DNA of 64,000 nt from positions 1-64,000 of the forward strand of contig NZ_CADIKK010000023.1 in assembly GCF_902859915.1 (NCBI RefSeq), written 5' to 3'. The notes under the pieces were generated by a model. That model worked only from the letters and a program-made list of their open reading frames with translations. It ran no database searches and was not told the origin of the DNA. The number at the start of each line of letters is the position of its first letter. The stretch's first letter is position 1. Shown here in pieces: positions 60,831 to 64,000 of the stretch. The position numbers were made by a program, and so were the translations under genes. Source of the stretch: Paraburkholderia ultramafica (GTDB lineage Bacteria; Pseudomonadota; Gammaproteobacteria; Burkholderiales; Burkholderiaceae).

Positions 60831-60917
60831 TGGAAACCCCGATCACGTCTTGTTGTTCGATTTCGCGATTGTGCCACGCGGCCATTGCGCTGCGTCAGTC
60901 GACGTCGCCGGACTTTC

Positions 60918-62396
60918 TCAGACCTCGATACCGTATCCCGCGATCTTCTTGTAGAGCGTCGCGCGGCCCATGCCGATCTGGCGGGCGGTGTCGATCACGC
61001 GCCCGCCGTTGGCGCGCAACGCGTCGCTGAGAAAGCGCTTCTCGAATGCCGCCATCGCGTCGCTCCACAGCGCCGGCCCAGCCACCCCGGCCGTCGCGCC
61101 GGGCGCGTTTGCATGCGCCTGCGAGGCCGCCTCGGCTGCCTGCGGCCGCCGGCCGCCGGCCTGTGCCGAACCGATGAACGGCGCCAGCATCCGCGCGTCG
61201 ATCCGCTCGCTGTCGGAGAGCATCACGGCCCGCTCCAACGTGTTGCGCAACTCGCGCACGTTGCCCGGCCATCCGTACGCGCACAGCAGCCGCAACGCGT
61301 CGTCCTGCAATTCGAAGTGACTGCCGCCGCGCGCCTGGGTCGACAGATCCTCGAGCATCGCGTAGGCCAGCGCCTCGATGTCGGAGGCCCGCTCGCGCAA
61401 TGCCGGCGCGTGGATCGTCAGCACGTTCAGCCGATAGAACAGGTCCGCGCGAAAGCGCCCCGCCGCCACCAGCGCGGGCAGATCGGCCGAGGTCGCGGCG
61501 ATGATCCGCACATCGGCGCGCACGATCCGGTTCGAGCCGAGTGGTTCGAACTCCTTGTCCTGCAGCACCCGCAGCAGCTTGCCCTGCAAAGGCAACGGCA
61601 TATCGCCGATTTCGTCGAGAAACAGCGTGCCGCCGTTCGCGAGCTCGAACTTGCCGACGCGACCCTTGCGATCCGCGCCGGTGTACGCGCCAGGCGCGGC
61701 ACCGAAGAATTCGACTTCGAGCAAGGTGTCGGGGATCGCCGCGACGTTGACGGTCACGAGCGGCTGATTCGCTCGCGCCGAGCCGCCGTGGATCGCATGC
61801 GCGAGCAGTTCCTTGCCGGTGCCGGTTTCACCGAGCAGCAGCACCGGCGATTCGAGTTGTGCCGCACGCCGCGCCTGGCGCTTCACTTCGAGGCAGGCCG
61901 CGCTCGTGCCGACGAAACTGCCGAACGTATAGCGCGCGCGGCGCGCCTGCGCGAGCGACTTACGCGTCGCGATCAATTCTTCCTGGACGCGCGAGTAGCG
62001 GGAAAAGAGCGGCGTCAGCGCCTTTAGCTCGTCGAACAGCGCGAAGCCCACCGCGCCGACCGTCACCCCGGCGTCGTCTTTCAGCGGCAGACGCGTGACG
62101 ACGAGCGGTTCGCGGTCCGTCTCCATGATATCGAGCAGAATCGGCTTGCCCGTGGTCACGACCTCGCGCATCAGGCTGTTGGGGATCACCGCCTCGCAAT
62201 CGCGGCCAATTGCCTGTTGCGGGTCCGAAAAACCGAAGCGCGCCGCGTATCGCTTGTTGATCCAGACGACGCGCGCATCCGCATCGACAATGAACGTGCC
62301 TTCACTGAAATTTTCGAAAGTGCGAAAGAGCGACTCCATCGCCCGGCGCAGTACGTCGCCGTAGGTGGCAGGCAGGCCCGCCCAGTCATTCATCAT
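60918..62396 (-). CDS. Sigma-54-dependent transcriptional activator with PAS domain
   Basis: This 492-residue protein begins with a PAS-type sensor (about 20-135, FEGTFIVDADARVVWINKRY-like). The AAA+ core (about 157-400) carries Walker A GETGTGKE (about 189-196), the sigma-54 contact loop as GAYTGA (226-231, Tyr variant of GAFTGA), Walker B GGTLFLDEIGDM and RADLFYRLNVL. A C-terminal Fis-type helix-turn-helix has GRVIDTARQIGMGRATLYKK. It has no receiver domain, so it is probably effector-controlled. It is divergent from the GntP permease, whose -24/-12 promoter makes it the likely activator. Confidence 0.92.
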   Translation of the reverse strand: MMNDWAGLPATYGDVLRRAMESLFRTFENFSEGTFIVDADARVVWINKRYAARFGFSDPQQAIGRDCEAVIPNSLMREVVTTGKPILLDIMETDREPLVVTRLPLKDDAGVTVGAVGFALFDELKALTPLFSRYSRVQEELIATRKSLAQARRARYTFGSFVGTSAACLEVKRQARRAAQLESPVLLLGETGTGKELLAHAIHGGSARANQPLVTVNVAAIPDTLLEVEFFGAAPGAYTGADRKGRVGKFELANGGTLFLDEIGDMPLPLQGKLLRVLQDKEFEPLGSNRIVRADVRIIAATSADLPALVAAGRFRADLFYRLNVLTIHAPALRERASDIEALAYAMLEDLSTQARGGSHFELQDDALRLLCAYGWPGNVRELRNTLERAVMLSDSERIDARMLAPFIGSAQAGGRRPQAAEAASQAHANAPGATAGVAGPALWSDAMAAFEKRFLSDALRANGGRVIDTARQIGMGRATLYKKIAGYGIEV

Positions 62397-62432
62397 GTTG
62401 TCGCTGTCTCCGGCTATCGTTTTATTTATGTT

Positions 62433-62547
62433 TGTCTCATTTTGTGGACAGCTTATCTCATTGGAGAGATCCCCAGCAAGCCTGAATTATAAGGGTTTAA
62501 CCTCAGTTCAGCTTATCTTGGGTTGATTTGCGTCCCGTTTCAGAGAC
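62433..62547. promoter_or_regulatory. Two candidate activator-binding sites
   Basis: GTCTC-N7-GGAC occurs at 62434-62449 and, in reverse orientation, at 62532-62547; the first is extended to TGTC-N10-GACA. They lie about 75 and 175 bases upstream of the -24/-12 promoter, within the usual range for enhancer sites of sigma-54 activators, and also close to the activator's own start. Assignment is inferred. Confidence 0.5.
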
Positions 62548-62622
62548 GTTTGGGTACAATCGGCCCGATTACGTTTCCCGCCTCGGCCCGCGCGCTCGAC
62601 GCATTGGCCGTGGCAGTGGGCG

Positions 62623-62638
62623 TGGCACGGAACCTGCT
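62623..62638 (+). promoter_or_regulatory. Sigma-54 (-24/-12) promoter of the GntP permease gene
   Basis: TGGCACG-N4-CTGCT matches the sigma-54 consensus TGGCACG-N4-TTGCW, with invariant GG and GC dinucleotides 12 bases apart. It lies about 70 bases upstream of the permease ATG. The divergent gene encodes a sigma-54 activator. Confidence 0.85.
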
Positions 62639-62708
62639 CTCTGCCGGCGCCGTGCCGTCGCACCATCAGGACGACGTACATGTAGAACAACCAAGCTTTG
62701 GAGACTCA

Positions 62709-64000
62709 ATGTCCTTTGTCATCGTCCTCGCCGCGCTGGCGTTTCTGATGTTTGCCGCGTATCGCGGCTACAGCGTCATTCTGTTCGCGCCCATTGCCGC
62801 GCTCGCCGCCGTTCTGCTGACCGAACCGGCCGCCGTCGCGCCGGTTTTCACCGGCATCTTCATGGACAAGATGGTCGGCTTCGTGAAGCTGTACTTCCCG
62901 GTGTTCCTGTTGGGCGCCGTGTTCGGCAAGGTCATCGAACTGTCCGGTTTCTCGGAGTCGATCGTCGCGGCCGCGATCCGCTATATCGGCCGCTCGCGCG
63001 CCAATGCGGTGATCGTCGCGGTCTGCGCGCTGCTCACGTACGGCGGCGTCTCGCTGTTCGTGGTGGTGTTCGCGGTCTATCCGTTCGCCGCCGAGCTGTA
63101 CCGCCAGAGCAATATTCCGAAGCGCCTGATGCCCGGCGCCATCGCACTCGGCGCGTTCTCGTTCACGATGGACTCGCTGCCCGGCACGCCGCAGATCCAG
63201 AACATCATCCCGACCACCTTCTTCAAGACGACTTCGTGGGCCGCGCCCACGCTCGGCGTGATCGGCTCGCTGTTCATCATCGTGGTCGGTCTGACGTATC
63301 TGGAATGGCGCCGCCGCGCCGCGATGGCGACCGGCGAAGGCTACGGCACGGAACTCGTCAACGAACCGGAGCGCGTCGAATCGAAGCAACTGCCGCATCC
63401 GTTGCTGGCGGTGGCGCCGCTGGTGCTGGTGGGCGTCGCGAACTTCCTGCTGACCCGCTGGATTCCTACCTGGTACGGTCCGACGTTCACCATCACGCCG
63501 GAGATCCTGCCGGGACTGCATGCGCCGGTCGAAACGACGGTCAAGAGCCTGGTCGGGATCTGGGCCGTGCAAGGCGCGTTGCTGCTGGGCATCGTGATGG
63601 TCGTGGTGACGGCGTTCGGCCGCGTGAGCTCGCGCTTTGCGGTCGGCACCAAGGCCGCGGTGGCAGGCGCGCTGCTGGCTTCGCTGAATACCGCGTCGGA
63701 ATACGGCTTCGGCGGCGTGATCGCGGCGTTGCCCGGTTTCCTGGTGGTGAGCGACGCGTTGAAGAGCATTCCCAATCCGCTCGTCAATGCTGCCGTGTCG
63801 GTCAGCACGCTGGCGGGTATCACGGGCTCGGCGTCGGGCGGCATGAGCATTGCGCTCGCGGCCATGTCCGACGTGTTCATCAAGGGCGCGGAAGCCGCGC
63901 ATATTCCGCTGGAAGTGCTGCACCGCGTAGTCGCGATGGCGAGCGGCGGCATGGACACGCTGCCGCACAACGGCGCGGTGATCACGCTGCTGGCGGTCAC
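62709..64000 (+). CDS. GntP-family permease (partial, runs off the window)
   Basis: At least 430 residues follow ATG 62709, which is preceded by TTGGAGAC. There are many hydrophobic helices (MSFVIVLAALAFLMFAAYRG; VIVAVCALLTYGGVSLFVVV) and the family segments FTMDSLPGTPQIQNIIPTTF, TASEYGFGGVIAALPGF and MASGGMDTLPHNGAVITLLA. GntP-family proteins are proton symporters for gluconate or, in Burkholderiales loci with a sigma-54 activator, for hydroxybutyrate-type acids beside 3-hydroxybutyrate dehydrogenase. The downstream gene that would decide lies outside the window. The frame remains open to base 64000. Confidence 0.92.
   Translation, partial: MSFVIVLAALAFLMFAAYRGYSVILFAPIAALAAVLLTEPAAVAPVFTGIFMDKMVGFVKLYFPVFLLGAVFGKVIELSGFSESIVAAAIRYIGRSRANAVIVAVCALLTYGGVSLFVVVFAVYPFAAELYRQSNIPKRLMPGAIALGAFSFTMDSLPGTPQIQNIIPTTFFKTTSWAAPTLGVIGSLFIIVVGLTYLEWRRRAAMATGEGYGTELVNEPERVESKQLPHPLLAVAPLVLVGVANFLLTRWIPTWYGPTFTITPEILPGLHAPVETTVKSLVGIWAVQGALLLGIVMVVVTAFGRVSSRFAVGTKAAVAGALLASLNTASEYGFGGVIAALPGFLVVSDALKSIPNPLVNAAVSVSTLAGITGSASGGMSIALAAMSDVFIKGAEAAHIPLEVLHRVVAMASGGMDTLPHNGAVITLLAV

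Overview
The window is GC-rich and gene-dense, with no rRNA, tRNA, CRISPR array or insertion sequence that I can see. Gene content and protein style point to a Burkholderiales bacterium, most likely Paraburkholderia or Burkholderia, and probably a secondary replicon. The indicators are a methylcitrate-cycle locus, PHA depolymerase, BvgA-type signalling, several small Burkholderia-type secreted proteins, H-NS-type proteins and many catabolic and regulatory modules. This taxonomic call is inference from the sequence alone.

Layout. 1-5021: the end of prpC, a small MliC-like secreted protein, prpD and acnA, i.e. propionate/2-methylcitrate metabolism closed by a clear terminator. 5159-9825 (minus strand): an OmpA-type lipoprotein, a BvgA-like response regulator, a membrane protein with a decayed kinase core but an intact Hpt domain, and a translationally coupled membrane protein of unknown role. 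10008-16603: a polyamine/amino-compound type ABC importer (ATPase, binding protein, two permeases) divergent from a MocR/PdxR-type regulator; its leader and one intercistronic gap carry an unusual family of palindromic repeats. 16670-30392: large DUF748 and DUF1254 envelope proteins, PaiB, a CueR-boxed copper ATPase, a Cache-type chemoreceptor, a glutathione transferase and an intracellular PHA depolymerase. 30471-42033: a patchwork of cupin, flavin-reductase remnant, 3-hydroxyacyl-CoA dehydrogenase, small proteins, AGE epimerase, HNH protein, CspA, a second chemoreceptor, thioesterase and PLP decarboxylase.

42139-52246 is a coherent sugar catabolic operon: sugar ABC importer, a split UxaA-type dehydratase, aldo/keto reductase, lactonase, SDR and FAH-family hydrolase, with a divergent IclR regulator. 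Together these can take L-fucose (or a stereochemical relative) without phosphorylation to pyruvate and lactate. 52377-64000 holds a Pat/YfiQ-type protein acetyltransferase, release factor 3, an H-NS-like protein, a beta-lactamase-fold hydrolase, small proteins, and a sigma-54 activator divergent from a GntP permease that runs off the window. The permease has a well-formed -24/-12 promoter and two candidate activator sites.

The least explained items are the covarying nested palindromic repeat array at 14589-14935 with its relative at 12150-12196, the degenerate kinase/Hpt protein, the 52-residue ORF behind twin palindromes at 33337-33374, and the 811-bp gap upstream of prfC.
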